The position numbers were made by a program, and so were the translations under genes. Shown in pieces: positions 51,579-59,909 of a stretch of 64,000 bases of DNA (positions within the stretch are counted from its first letter, which is position 1; each line of letters begins with the position of its first letter). The stretch covers positions 1 through 64,000 of the forward strand of contig CADAWC010000017.1 in NCBI GenBank assembly GCA_902791475.1, in the 5' to 3' direction. Source of the DNA: Fibrobacter succinogenes. GTDB lineage: Bacteria; Fibrobacterota; Fibrobacteria; Fibrobacterales; Fibrobacteraceae. Below the pieces are notes generated by a model. The model made no database searches. It saw nothing but the letters and a program-made list of their open reading frames with translations, and was not told the DNA's origin.

Positions 51579-52856
51579 CTACTCAAGCAGCTCCGGGTCG
51601 ATTGTGGGTTCGTAACCTGGTTCCACAAAATCTTCCGGGGCAATACCCTTGCGACGAGCGGCCTTCATCTGCTTGATGAGCTTGCGTTCGGCAGCAACGG
51701 CGCGACGCTTGGCGGCAGTAGCCTTCTTCTCAGCGAGGCGCTGTGCACGCGTCTTGCGTTCCTTCACAGGAGCGGCTTCATCCGGCGAGATTTCCAGCGG
51801 TTCTGCGTATTCGTCAAATTCATCATCTTCGTCAAAGCGAATCTGCGCATCGAAATCGCGGAAGCCTTCTTCTTCGTCATATACAGGCGCCGATGCCGGG
51901 CATTCCTTCTTCAAAAGCTTGAGCACATTTGCAAACGGCTCTTCCATCGGAACCTTGAACGTAAGCTTCTTGTTCGTACGCGGATGGATCAGTTCAATCT
52001 TCACGGCCTGCAAAAGCTGCGCCGGAGCAATTTCAAGAACCTTCTCGGCCACCGGCTTCATCAGAGGCGGCACACGATTCAAGCTTTCGTCGCGACCATC
52101 ATAAAGCGGATCGCCTACAACCGGATGGCCCGTGTAACGGCTATGCACGCGAATCTGGTGCGTACGGCCAGATTCCAGTTGCAATTCCAAGAGCGTCGCA
52201 ATCGCAAAGAACTGCTTCGCAACATAATGCGTACGGCTTTCCTTACCGCCCTTCACCACCGCCATCTTGAGACGGTTCTTCGGGTTACGGCCAATCGGAG
52301 CGTCAATCGTTCCTTCGAGGTCACGCGGGCAACCCCATACAAGCGCATTATACGTGCGGTGGAGCGTGCGCGTTTCAAGCTGGTGCGCCAAATGCCTATG
52401 AGCGGCATCGTTTTTCGCGACCACCATAAGCCCCGGCGTATCCTTATCCAAACGATGGACAATCCCCGGACGGAGCGGACCGTTCACGGTCGAAAGATTT
52501 TCCTTGAAGTGGTACAAGAGCGCTGCGGCAAGCGTTCCCTTGCTCACGCCATTACCCGGATGCACCACCAAATTGCGCGGCTTGTTGATGACCACAATAT
52601 CATCATCTTCGTAAACGATGTTCAGCGGAATATCTTCGGGTTCAAGCGTCGAAGATTCCTTCTCGATCATCTTTTCAACGACAACCGCCATCCCCGTTTC
52701 TACGCGGAAGTTCTTCGCGACTTTGCCACCGCCGACCTTGACTTCGCCCGCTTCAATCAGCTTCTGCACGTCTGTGCGGGAGACATTTTCCATAACACCG
52801 ACAAGGAACTTGTCGATACGTTCACCATTATGTTTTTCTTCTACGATGTAATTCAT
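51579..52856 (-). CDS. RluD-type 23S rRNA pseudouridine synthase with charged tail
   Basis: A 425-residue enzyme: S4 RNA-binding domain (residues 12-60), then the RluA/RluD catalytic domain with 'GIVHRLDKDTPGLMV' (catalytic Asp137) and 'LESGRTHQIRVH'. It isomerises uridines in rRNA. After about residue 320 there is an extra tail: an acidic stretch (DEEEGFRDFDAQIRFDEDD) followed by a Lys/Arg/Ala-rich helix, absent from E. coli RluD. The start has no Shine-Dalgarno sequence; upstream DNA is word-like repeat. LspA follows upstream on the same strand, a common pairing. Confidence 0.92.
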   Translation of the reverse strand: MNYIVEEKHNGERIDKFLVGVMENVSRTDVQKLIEAGEVKVGGGKVAKNFRVETGMAVVVEKMIEKESSTLEPEDIPLNIVYEDDDIVVINKPRNLVVHPGNGVSKGTLAAALLYHFKENLSTVNGPLRPGIVHRLDKDTPGLMVVAKNDAAHRHLAHQLETRTLHRTYNALVWGCPRDLEGTIDAPIGRNPKNRLKMAVVKGGKESRTHYVAKQFFAIATLLELQLESGRTHQIRVHSRYTGHPVVGDPLYDGRDESLNRVPPLMKPVAEKVLEIAPAQLLQAVKIELIHPRTNKKLTFKVPMEEPFANVLKLLKKECPASAPVYDEEEGFRDFDAQIRFDEDDEFDEYAEPLEISPDEAAPVKERKTRAQRLAEKKATAAKRRAVAAERKLIKQMKAARRKGIAPEDFVEPGYEPTIDPELLE

Positions 52857-53010
52857 TGGTAGGGTTTAGGGGTTGGGTTATAGGGGTTAGGGATTGGCGA
52901 TTAAATTTTGAGATATACCGCGTTTTAAAAGGTCATTAGTAGTTAGTCATTAGTTATTAGTTGAATAATCAAGCTTTAAAAACTAATGACCATTGACCAA
53001 TGACTATTGA
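52857..53010. repeat. Word-like repeats between lspA and the RluD gene
   Basis: A GGTAGGGTTTAGGGGTTGGG block at 52857-52902, and TAGTAGTTAGTCATTAG words (52930 on) facing their inverse AATGACCATTGACCAATGAC. Confidence 0.55.
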
Positions 53011-53589
53011 CTAAGTCTTAGTTTCCTTCTCCGCGTCTTTCTCTTCTTTAATTTGTTTATGCAATTTCTTCAAAATCACGGGAGATAAAATCACGAGGGC
53101 AACGCCGACAGTCACAAACGAGTCCGCCACGTTAAACGTCGGAAATCGAGTCATGATAAAATCTGGGAAATCGCAGTCAATAAAATCCACGACCATCTGC
53201 ATACGCATACGGTCAATGAAGTTTCCGACAGCACCGCCGAAAATCATCACGACGCCCAAGCGGCTCAAATAATCACGCTTGTCGATGGACTTATAGAACC
53301 AAGCGAGTGCAAAAGCGGCGACAATCGAAATCAACAGAAAGAACACCCAGGGAGGCAAAAACGGCATCAAGTCTTGCGGACGGCTGCTGAACGCAGCCCC
53401 CTTGTTGTACACAAGTTGGAAACGCACAAGTTCACCAATCACAGGAATTTTCTCGTAAGTAAAATTTCCGGCTTCATCGGTAAAACGCGCGACCGCCCAC
53501 AGCTTCGTCAACTGGTCAGAAACAATGCTAAAAACAATCACCGCCACATGGAACGGCCACTTATTATAAAACTTCATATTACCTTGCAT
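53011..53589 (-). CDS. lspA: Lipoprotein signal peptidase (signal peptidase II)
   Basis: A 192-residue integral membrane aspartic protease that removes signal peptides from prolipoproteins. Four membrane helices, catalytic Asp126 in 'GNFIDRM' and Asp156 in 'FNVADSF', and the 'YNKGAAFS' motif. It serves the many lipoproteins encoded in this window. An AAGGA site precedes the ATG. Confidence 0.95.
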   Translation of the reverse strand: MQGNMKFYNKWPFHVAVIVFSIVSDQLTKLWAVARFTDEAGNFTYEKIPVIGELVRFQLVYNKGAAFSSRPQDLMPFLPPWVFFLLISIVAAFALAWFYKSIDKRDYLSRLGVVMIFGGAVGNFIDRMRMQMVVDFIDCDFPDFIMTRFPTFNVADSFVTVGVALVILSPVILKKLHKQIKEEKDAEKETKT

Positions 53590-53671
53590 AAAATTCCTTT
53601 TTATAGATTGCTTCGCCCCTGCGGGACTCGCAATGACGATGCCGATGCTTTAGACCCTAGTAAATAGAAAC

Positions 53672-54766
53672 TTATCTAAGTTCTAAATTCTTAATCCTCG
53701 CGTAGGCTTCATCAATCCACTTGTCCGAATAGAAGTGCATCGACGTTTCCTTCACGATCCGCTTCACAGTATCGCGCGTGATTTTCACCTTCTTGTCCGA
53801 AGTGAACACCGACACGCCATTCCCGATCAAGCTCAAGTTCTCCGCCGCCATAAAGAGCGGCCAGAGGCAGAAGAGCCTTGTACGCATCTTGATGTTCGGG
53901 ATGAGCTTCGTGTAGGCAATCGCATCGTCCAAATGATGCCAAGCCTTTTCGACAAGTTCCGAAAGCACCGCGCCGCATTTTTGAGCGTCAGCTCCTGCAG
54001 CAAAAAGTTCACTCGGATGCGCAAAGCCATGACGCTTGCAAATCTCTTCAGGGATAAAGCACACGCGGCGTCCAGAATCTTCGACACAATCCTTCACGAT
54101 GTTCACGACCTGCAAGGCAAGCCCAAAGCTCACGTCCAGCTTCGAAAGTTCCGCTTCACGTTCCGCATTGATAAAGCACGTGTCCGCTGAGAATAGCTTG
54201 GTCAAGAGCTTGCCGACAATGCCTGCCACATAGTAGCAGTATTCGTCGAGCTCGCCCACGTTCGCAAGCGTGAACCAGCCCGCCGAAAGCGCAGCTTCCT
54301 GACGGAGCGCAAACTTCGCCATGCCACCGCACATTTCAATCACCACATCGCAAACCGGCTTCTGGTAGTTCTTTGGGAGCGACTTCAAAAGCGGCACCAC
54401 GACTTCAGACTTCGAGCAAAGATCCTTGTTCGGGTCTTCAGAGCCATGCCAAGATTCTGGGAGTGCTGACACAAACATGCGGATTTTCTCGGTCTCAAGT
54501 TCGCCCGTCTTGAACACATCAGCAAACAGCGCAAGCACGCGGTCCTTTTCGGTCGCCTTCATGTCCGGGTCATCTTCGACCGTATCGGCAATGCGCAAAT
54601 AAAGGTACGCGAGCAAAATACTGCGGTGCAGCTTGCCACGCAAAACCTGGATGTTCAACGCAAACGTACGCGACACCAACTGCAAGATATCTTCAGCGTA
54701 CTTCCACGCCGCCTTGCCTTCGAGCACCTTTTCGCCCACATCTAAAGAATCCAATTTATCAATCAT
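53672..54766 (-). CDS. Squalene/phytoene synthase family protein, squalene-synthase-like
   Basis: A 364-residue all-helical prenyltransferase. The two Asp-rich motifs are DTVEDD (61-66) and DCVED (226-230), and 'YCYYVAGIVGKLLTKLF' matches the 'YCHYVAG' block of true squalene synthases more than bacterial phytoene or HpnC/HpnD enzymes. It would join two farnesyl diphosphates head to head. No squalene cyclase, epoxidase or carotenoid gene is in the window, so the end product is unknown. The gene stands alone between repeat blocks. Confidence 0.85.
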   Translation of the reverse strand: MIDKLDSLDVGEKVLEGKAAWKYAEDILQLVSRTFALNIQVLRGKLHRSILLAYLYLRIADTVEDDPDMKATEKDRVLALFADVFKTGELETEKIRMFVSALPESWHGSEDPNKDLCSKSEVVVPLLKSLPKNYQKPVCDVVIEMCGGMAKFALRQEAALSAGWFTLANVGELDEYCYYVAGIVGKLLTKLFSADTCFINAEREAELSKLDVSFGLALQVVNIVKDCVEDSGRRVCFIPEEICKRHGFAHPSELFAAGADAQKCGAVLSELVEKAWHHLDDAIAYTKLIPNIKMRTRLFCLWPLFMAAENLSLIGNGVSVFTSDKKVKITRDTVKRIVKETSMHFYSDKWIDEAYARIKNLELR

Positions 54767-54779
54767 ACTTGCTCTTTCT

Positions 54780-54935
54780 AGTGATTAGTGGTTGGTGGTT
54801 AGTGGTTAGGATTGCAATTAAAATGTTCTTTTTACATTCCTGTTTACTAACCACTGCATACTAACCACTAAATTCATTCCTGTTTACAATCCACTTCCTA
54901 CTACCTACTAAGTTCTAAGCTCTAAGTTCTGCCAA
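54780..54935. repeat. Word-like repeats (TTAGTGGTTAG and TCTAAGTTCTAAG types)
   Basis: TAGTGGTTGGTGGTTAGTGG faces its inverse CTAACCACTGCATACTAACC; then TACTACCTACTAAGTTCTAAG words up to the next stop codon. Confidence 0.55.
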
Positions 54936-55511
54936 CTAATAAACCTCAAACATTTCCGGCGGCACCTTTTTAGATGCGGCCATAGACTTTACGTACTTCC
55001 AAAAACGGCCATGATCTTCGGCATTGCGAAGCTTATGCGCATAGCTGAGTCCCGCGCGGTCACGCACGTTTTCATCAGACATCGCAATACCCTTGCGCTG
55101 GATCCCGTAATTCACCCAACGGTACTCCAGATAAAAAGCCGACTGGAACAGGTCCGTGAGCTTGAGTTCCGTCCTGCGCTTCATCAAATAAGCGATCCAG
55201 ACAAAAATAAGTACGGACACAAATCCATAATAGGCGTTAGTACCAAGCCCAATCTTTTGGAGCGTCCACACCACAGTGGCAGAGGTCGCCACCGACGTTA
55301 TCACCGTAAACAGATAATCGCAGAAGCGCAAAAAACTCACGCGCCCCGGATTTTTCACAAATCCGCTCAACACGTAAGCCCATTTTTCGCCCCGGTCCAA
55401 TTGCTTTTTCAAAAAAACGACGTACGAAACGTTCCTAAACCAAAAATGGAGACCGACCCAGAGCAAAACGGGGGTCCAAAAAATGTATTCCACAAGCGTA
55501 TTTATTACCAT
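54936..55511 (-). CDS. Hypothetical membrane protein
   Basis: A 191-residue protein of unknown family with three probable membrane helices (about 7-33, 66-86, 91-109) and a basic cytoplasmic C-terminal half ('RRTELKLTDLFQSAFYLEYRW'). It diverges from dnaA. No Shine-Dalgarno sequence is visible; TAATTTTT lies 6 nt before the ATG. Confidence 0.65.
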   Translation of the reverse strand: MVINTLVEYIFWTPVLLWVGLHFWFRNVSYVVFLKKQLDRGEKWAYVLSGFVKNPGRVSFLRFCDYLFTVITSVATSATVVWTLQKIGLGTNAYYGFVSVLIFVWIAYLMKRRTELKLTDLFQSAFYLEYRWVNYGIQRKGIAMSDENVRDRAGLSYAHKLRNAEDHGRFWKYVKSMAASKKVPPEMFEVY

Positions 55512-55715
55512 CGTAGAAAAAATTAGAAAATTTGCAAAATTTCAAGGTTTCTTGCCAACGCGCGGAGGCTCAAACACCGACGTTAATTTTCGTTTACAGA
55601 GAAGTAAGAAATTTTTTAGGTTTATTTCCCCGTTAAGTCTATCAACATTCCGAAGAATTAGCTAAATTATAACGCCTAAGTTGTTGATAGATTATTAATC
55701 GGATGAGGATTGAAG
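55512..55715. other. dnaA upstream region
   Basis: 204 bp between two divergent genes. It contains CTATCAACA and TGTTGATAG in opposite orientation (near 55637 and 55685). I found no clear TTATCCACA DnaA boxes, so an origin here is not supported by what I can see. Confidence 0.4.
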
Positions 55716-57041
55716 ATGCAGGTTGAATGGGAAAGATGCTTGAACTACCTCCACGGAATGCTGTCGGACACGGTATTCAAGACATATTTTGCACAAACCA
55801 AGCTTGTAAGCCAAACCCCAGGACACGCCGTTATCGCAGTGCCCCCCGGACTTGATGTTAAAGTCTATGCCGCTTACAAAGATCTTATCCGCCTCGCCTG
55901 GAAAGACGTTTCCCACGACGAAGCTCCGGTGGAATTTGAATTCCAGCCGCAAGACGTTTACCAGCCGCAAGTCAGCTCTTCTGACAACTCTTTCCGCGAA
56001 TTTATCAAGCCGAGCGTTCCGCTTTCTGGCAGCTTCCGTTTCGAAAACTTCGTCCCGGGTGACAAGGCCCAGCTCGCCTTCAACGCCGCCCTCGCCGTCG
56101 CCAGGAATCCGGATGGAACGCAGTACAACCCGCTATTTATTTATGGGTCTTCAGGTCTTGGCAAGACGCACTTGCTCCAGTCCATCGGTAACTACATTCT
56201 CGAAGAAGATCCGACCAAGCGTGTGATTTACCTCACGTCCGAAGACTTCTCGCAGCAGTACATGAAGTGCCTGCAAGAAAAGCGCATCACGGAAATGTCC
56301 GACTTCTACCGCAACGAAGTGGACATTCTCCTGATTGACGACATCCAGAACTGGACGGGCAAGTACGAAACGCAAAACGAATTTTTCCTGATCTTTAACG
56401 CATTGCACCAGGCTGGCAAGCAGATTGTGCTTACGTCTGACGCACCCGCTGCCGAAGTGAAAAACCTCTCCGACCGCCTCGTGAGCCGCTTCTCCTGGGG
56501 CTTAACTGTTGACATCCAGCCGCCTGACGTCGAAACGCGCGAAGCCATCCTCCACAAGAAGGCCGAAGAACGCCACCTCGAAATCAGCGACGAAGTCATC
56601 CGTTACCTTGCTGAAAACATTGCAAGCAACGTTCGTTGCCTCGAAAGCGCTATCATCAAGCTCACGCTCCAGTCAAGCCTCATGAGCCACGACATCGACA
56701 TGAACATTGCACAGAAGGTCGTCACCGAAATCGCCCCGACGCTCCGTCGCCGCGTAAGCCTAGACTCCGTGCTCCATGCCGTATCGCAGCACTACGAAGT
56801 TCCCGAAACTAAGCTCATCGAACCGGGCCGCGGCACCAAGGAAATCTCGAAGGCTCGCCAGGTCGCCATGTTCCTCATGCGCGAACTCTCCCCCATCAGC
56901 CTGCAGAGCATCGGTTCCCGTTTTGGCGGTAAGGATCACTCCACCGTCGTACACGCCATCAAGAGCGTCAAGAAAGAGATGGAAACCGATCCGAGCTTTG
57001 CCCGCTTGATCGAAAGCCTCAAGAATACCATTCACGACTAA
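55716..57041 (+). CDS. dnaA: Chromosomal replication initiator protein DnaA
   Basis: A 441-residue AAA+ initiator that binds and melts the chromosome origin. Domain I is residues 1-70; a very short linker follows; domain III has Walker A GSSGLGKT (144-151), Walker B 'LLIDDIQ' and 'NVRCLESAI'; domain IV carries the DnaA signature 'GKDHSTVVHAIKSV'. I chose the ATG at 55716 (AGGA 6 nt upstream) over a TTG at 55710. dnaN and recF do not follow, so the classical dnaA-dnaN order is broken here. Confidence 0.96.
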   Translation: MQVEWERCLNYLHGMLSDTVFKTYFAQTKLVSQTPGHAVIAVPPGLDVKVYAAYKDLIRLAWKDVSHDEAPVEFEFQPQDVYQPQVSSSDNSFREFIKPSVPLSGSFRFENFVPGDKAQLAFNAALAVARNPDGTQYNPLFIYGSSGLGKTHLLQSIGNYILEEDPTKRVIYLTSEDFSQQYMKCLQEKRITEMSDFYRNEVDILLIDDIQNWTGKYETQNEFFLIFNALHQAGKQIVLTSDAPAAEVKNLSDRLVSRFSWGLTVDIQPPDVETREAILHKKAEERHLEISDEVIRYLAENIASNVRCLESAIIKLTLQSSLMSHDIDMNIAQKVVTEIAPTLRRRVSLDSVLHAVSQHYEVPETKLIEPGRGTKEISKARQVAMFLMRELSPISLQSIGSRFGGKDHSTVVHAIKSVKKEMETDPSFARLIESLKNTIHD

Positions 57042-57059
57042 GCGAAAGCGGCTTAGCCG

Positions 57060-58478
57060 TTATTCCTTAGCAATTTTATCGTAAGCTTGGATAAGCTCGC
57101 GGTCCATGTCACGGCGATGCGCCGGGGACGCAAACTTGTTGAGCACTTGGCTCTTGTAAATTGTCCAATTGCGAGAGAACGCGATATGCATGACCGAGGC
57201 AATCAAAAGCCCCGGCAGTAAGCTGTAGCTACCCGTCATTTCACAGACCATCACGACGCCTGCAATCGGAGCCTTTGCAGCCCCCGCAAAGAAAGATGCC
57301 ATCCCGACAAGAATGAACATTTCGGGCATGCGGATAACTCCCGGAAACGCAAGTTCGCATATTCCAGCAAACATAGCGCCAATAACCCCACCTATAAATA
57401 GCGATGGTCCAAAGACACCCCCGGAACCGCCCGAACCGACCGTAAGCGCCGTCGCCACAATCTTTGCAAGCACGATACCGAGCAAGAGCAAAACGCCCCA
57501 CAGCGAATGCGGCACAAGCCCCGCCATTAAGTTGTCTATAAAATCAAAGCCGCCACCCGAAACTTCCGGATACGCCAAAACCAACAGCGAAATGAACGTG
57601 CCCCCCAATGCAGGCTTGAGCCATACAGGGATTTCCCACTTGCTGAAACGACGCTCCGACTCATAGTAAAAACGCACGTACAGGTACGAGAACGGGAAGC
57701 AAAGCACGCCAAGAAGCGCACATGCCAAAAGCTCGACACCCCCCGTAAACGGGAACGCAGGCACGCCACCAATCAAAGGAGATGTCCCCACAAAAGCCAC
57801 GTAAACCGCAAATGACACCACCGAGGATACGATAGAAGTCGCAAAAGCGTTCGATTCAAAATCTTCGCGGTAAAGCATCTCGACCGACGTGAGCGCCCCC
57901 GCAAGCGGAGCCTTGAAAATGGCGCCAAGCCCGGCCGCCGTGCCCGCCAGCATAAACTGTCCGCGCATCATGCGCGGCATCTTGAAAAACTTGCAAATAG
58001 TCGAAGCAATGCCAGAGCCAATCTGCGAAATCGGTCCCTCGTAACCTGCCGAGCCGCCCGTCGCAAGCGTGATGATGCTTGCCACAAACTTCACCGGCGC
58101 CACGCGCGCACGAACGTTTCCGCCCTGATGATGGAATGAATAAATCATCTTGTCGGTGCCCTGCCCCGCCGTCTCCGGCGCACGTGCCACCTTGTGGATG
58201 AAAAGCCCGACAACAAGCCCGCCAATCGCAGGCACCGCAGCAAAAGCGTACCACGGCAAAATACCAAGCGTCCACGGCATGCGAACCCAATCCACCGCGT
58301 GGTCAAGCCCCCAATGGAACGCGACCGCGACAAGCCCCGTCACAAAACCGATTACTGCGGCAAGCCCAAGCTTTGGCAAGTAACCGTTCACCACGAGGAG
58401 TTTCGCTATTGTACGATGAATCCGCTTCACGGGCCGCAAGATAGAAATTTTAAAAGTGCGCGACAAGGTTTCGCGCAC
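57060..58478 (-). CDS. ClC family chloride channel/transporter
   Basis: A 472-residue membrane protein with the ClC inverted repeat. Selectivity motifs: GSAGYEGP (142-149, with gating Glu147), 'AAGLGAIFKAPLAGALTSVEML' in parts and 'GSGGSGGVFGPSLFIGG'. It carries Cl- or exchanges Cl-/H+. No CBS domains follow the membrane part. The GTG at 58478 is one possible start; a shorter N-terminus cannot be excluded. It converges on dnaA with an 18-bp gap. Confidence 0.92.
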   Translation of the reverse strand: MRETLSRTFKISILRPVKRIHRTIAKLLVVNGYLPKLGLAAVIGFVTGLVAVAFHWGLDHAVDWVRMPWTLGILPWYAFAAVPAIGGLVVGLFIHKVARAPETAGQGTDKMIYSFHHQGGNVRARVAPVKFVASIITLATGGSAGYEGPISQIGSGIASTICKFFKMPRMMRGQFMLAGTAAGLGAIFKAPLAGALTSVEMLYREDFESNAFATSIVSSVVSFAVYVAFVGTSPLIGGVPAFPFTGGVELLACALLGVLCFPFSYLYVRFYYESERRFSKWEIPVWLKPALGGTFISLLVLAYPEVSGGGFDFIDNLMAGLVPHSLWGVLLLLGIVLAKIVATALTVGSGGSGGVFGPSLFIGGVIGAMFAGICELAFPGVIRMPEMFILVGMASFFAGAAKAPIAGVVMVCEMTGSYSLLPGLLIASVMHIAFSRNWTIYKSQVLNKFASPAHRRDMDRELIQAYDKIAKE

Positions 58479-58499
58479 ATGTCAAAAAAGCCGATAGAA

Positions 58500-58546
58500 T
58501 CGAGAAATCCTTCGACTCCACGATGTTTCGCTCAGGATGACAAAGC
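58500..58546. repeat. REP-like AATCCTTCGACTCC...GCTCAGGATGACA unit
   Basis: A complete CCTTCGAC...GCTCAGGATGACA repeat in the gap after the TlpA-like gene stop. Confidence 0.6.
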
Positions 58547-58553
58547 CCCGCAG

Positions 58554-59321
58554 CTATTTTTCGAGAACCTCGAGCACGAGCTTTTCGAGCATTTCGAAGC
58601 TCGGAGCACCACTCCAGACGCGCTTGATATAGCCGTTTGAATCAAGGAGCATGAGCGTCGGGACCGCATGAATCCCGTAACGGCGCCAGAGTCCCTGGTC
58701 CGCATCGCGGTAAAGCGGATACGGCGAAGCATGCTGCTTCTTGTAGAACGCAAGGAGCGGCTTGGTCTGTTCAGACGAAATGCCGATGACTTCGAGTCCC
58801 TGGCTAGAATACTTGTTGTAGATTTTTTCAAGCACGGGGAGCGTCTGGCGGCAAGGTCCGCACCAGGTCGCCCAGAAGTCAAGAAGCGTCGCCTTCGGAG
58901 CGTCCTTTCTCTTTTCGCCGTTCTTGTAGAAGTTCTTGCCAAATTCAGCCATCTTGCTTCCGATAGCAGAACCCGTGAGGCTAGAAATATCGTCCGGGCG
59001 TTCCGTCAGCGTCACCGTCAGCGGGATGCGCTTTCCATCGCGGAAAATTTCAATCCCGACTTTCGAGCCAACCTTCGCCTTATTCAAGACTTCCTGCATT
59101 TGAGCGACATTGACCAAATCTTTGCCATCAAAACCGATGACCAGATCACCCGAAACAACACCGGCCGCTAAGCAACCCGATTCCGGATGCACGCCAGAAA
59201 CACGGAGCGCTAAGTGATTTTGATAGAGGTCCTTTTTATAAATAAGTCCAAGCCACGGCCCCGCAAACGCAGAAGCCGAGAGGAGCAAGAGAACACAAAT
59301 GGCACGAATGAGTTTCGACAT
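58554..59321 (-). CDS. Periplasmic PDZ-thioredoxin (TlpA-like) protein
   Basis: A 255-residue exported protein: signal peptide (cleavage after 'SASAFA'), a PDZ domain (about 22-108, 'GCLAAGVVSGDLVIGFDGKD') and a TlpA/ResA-like thioredoxin domain with WCGPC (Cys154, Cys157) and cis-Pro in 'HAVPTLMLLD'. It probably reduces disulfides in the periplasm, with the PDZ part choosing the partner. PDZ-TlpA in one chain is an uncommon order. A small barrel-like protein gene lies just upstream. Confidence 0.85.
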   Translation of the reverse strand: MSKLIRAICVLLLLSASAFAGPWLGLIYKKDLYQNHLALRVSGVHPESGCLAAGVVSGDLVIGFDGKDLVNVAQMQEVLNKAKVGSKVGIEIFRDGKRIPLTVTLTERPDDISSLTGSAIGSKMAEFGKNFYKNGEKRKDAPKATLLDFWATWCGPCRQTLPVLEKIYNKYSSQGLEVIGISSEQTKPLLAFYKKQHASPYPLYRDADQGLWRRYGIHAVPTLMLLDSNGYIKRVWSGAPSFEMLEKLVLEVLEK

Positions 59322-59345
59322 TTAATCCAACCTATAAATAGCTAT

Positions 59346-59900
59346 TTAAAAGAGATAAAAACCGATATTCAAAGCGGCTGTGAAATGAGTTTCACGGCTA
59401 AAAAGTTCATCATCCTTATCGACTAACGCACGCCCCAAGATGTAACTCGCATCCAGCTCGATACGGCACAAGAAACTCGTGTTCTTGAAGAACGTGATAT
59501 CGCGACCATAACCCAGTGTCACACGCGGCGGGAAATAGCTTTTGTCATAACGTTCAAAAGAGACAAACGAAACGCCCAAACGCACAAAATCATCTTCGCG
59601 AGTTCCACGGAAAAAGAATCGCCAATCCGTGCCGACCTCAAGATAATCACCAGAGAACAAAGCTACGCCAAACAAGTCGAGCGAATGGTGCTTATGGAAG
59701 CGATACTCGCCACTCAGCAAAACGCCTGGATGCACGGAACCCAAATAATAAACGAGTTCCAGTTCGCCGCCAAACGAGAGAGACGAAAGCGAATCTGACG
59801 CCAGAGCATCTTCGTAGGATTGCTCGATAAAGTATCCAGCGAAAGACTGGACGCTCACTAGCAAAAACGCTACGAGGAATATTTTAACGCACCGGACCAT
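59346..59900 (-). CDS. Hypothetical exported beta-rich protein
   Basis: A 184-residue protein with a signal peptide ending 'SVQSFA' and alternating beta strands to a terminal 'AALNIGFYLF', typical of a small outer-membrane barrel. No family recognised. It starts 9 bp after the pyrD stop and may be co-transcribed. Confidence 0.6.
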   Translation of the reverse strand: MVRCVKIFLVAFLLVSVQSFAGYFIEQSYEDALASDSLSSLSFGGELELVYYLGSVHPGVLLSGEYRFHKHHSLDLFGVALFSGDYLEVGTDWRFFFRGTREDDFVRLGVSFVSFERYDKSYFPPRVTLGYGRDITFFKNTSFLCRIELDASYILGRALVDKDDELFSRETHFTAALNIGFYLF

Positions 59901-59909
59901 CAACGTTCA

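Noticed and set aside
8735..54935. Word-like repeats as CRISPR arrays
   Set aside because: The words are short, imperfect and lack regular spacers; no cas genes are present.
55512..55715. Chromosome origin next to dnaA
   Set aside because: No cluster of DnaA boxes is visible, and dnaN/recF/gyrB are not adjacent.
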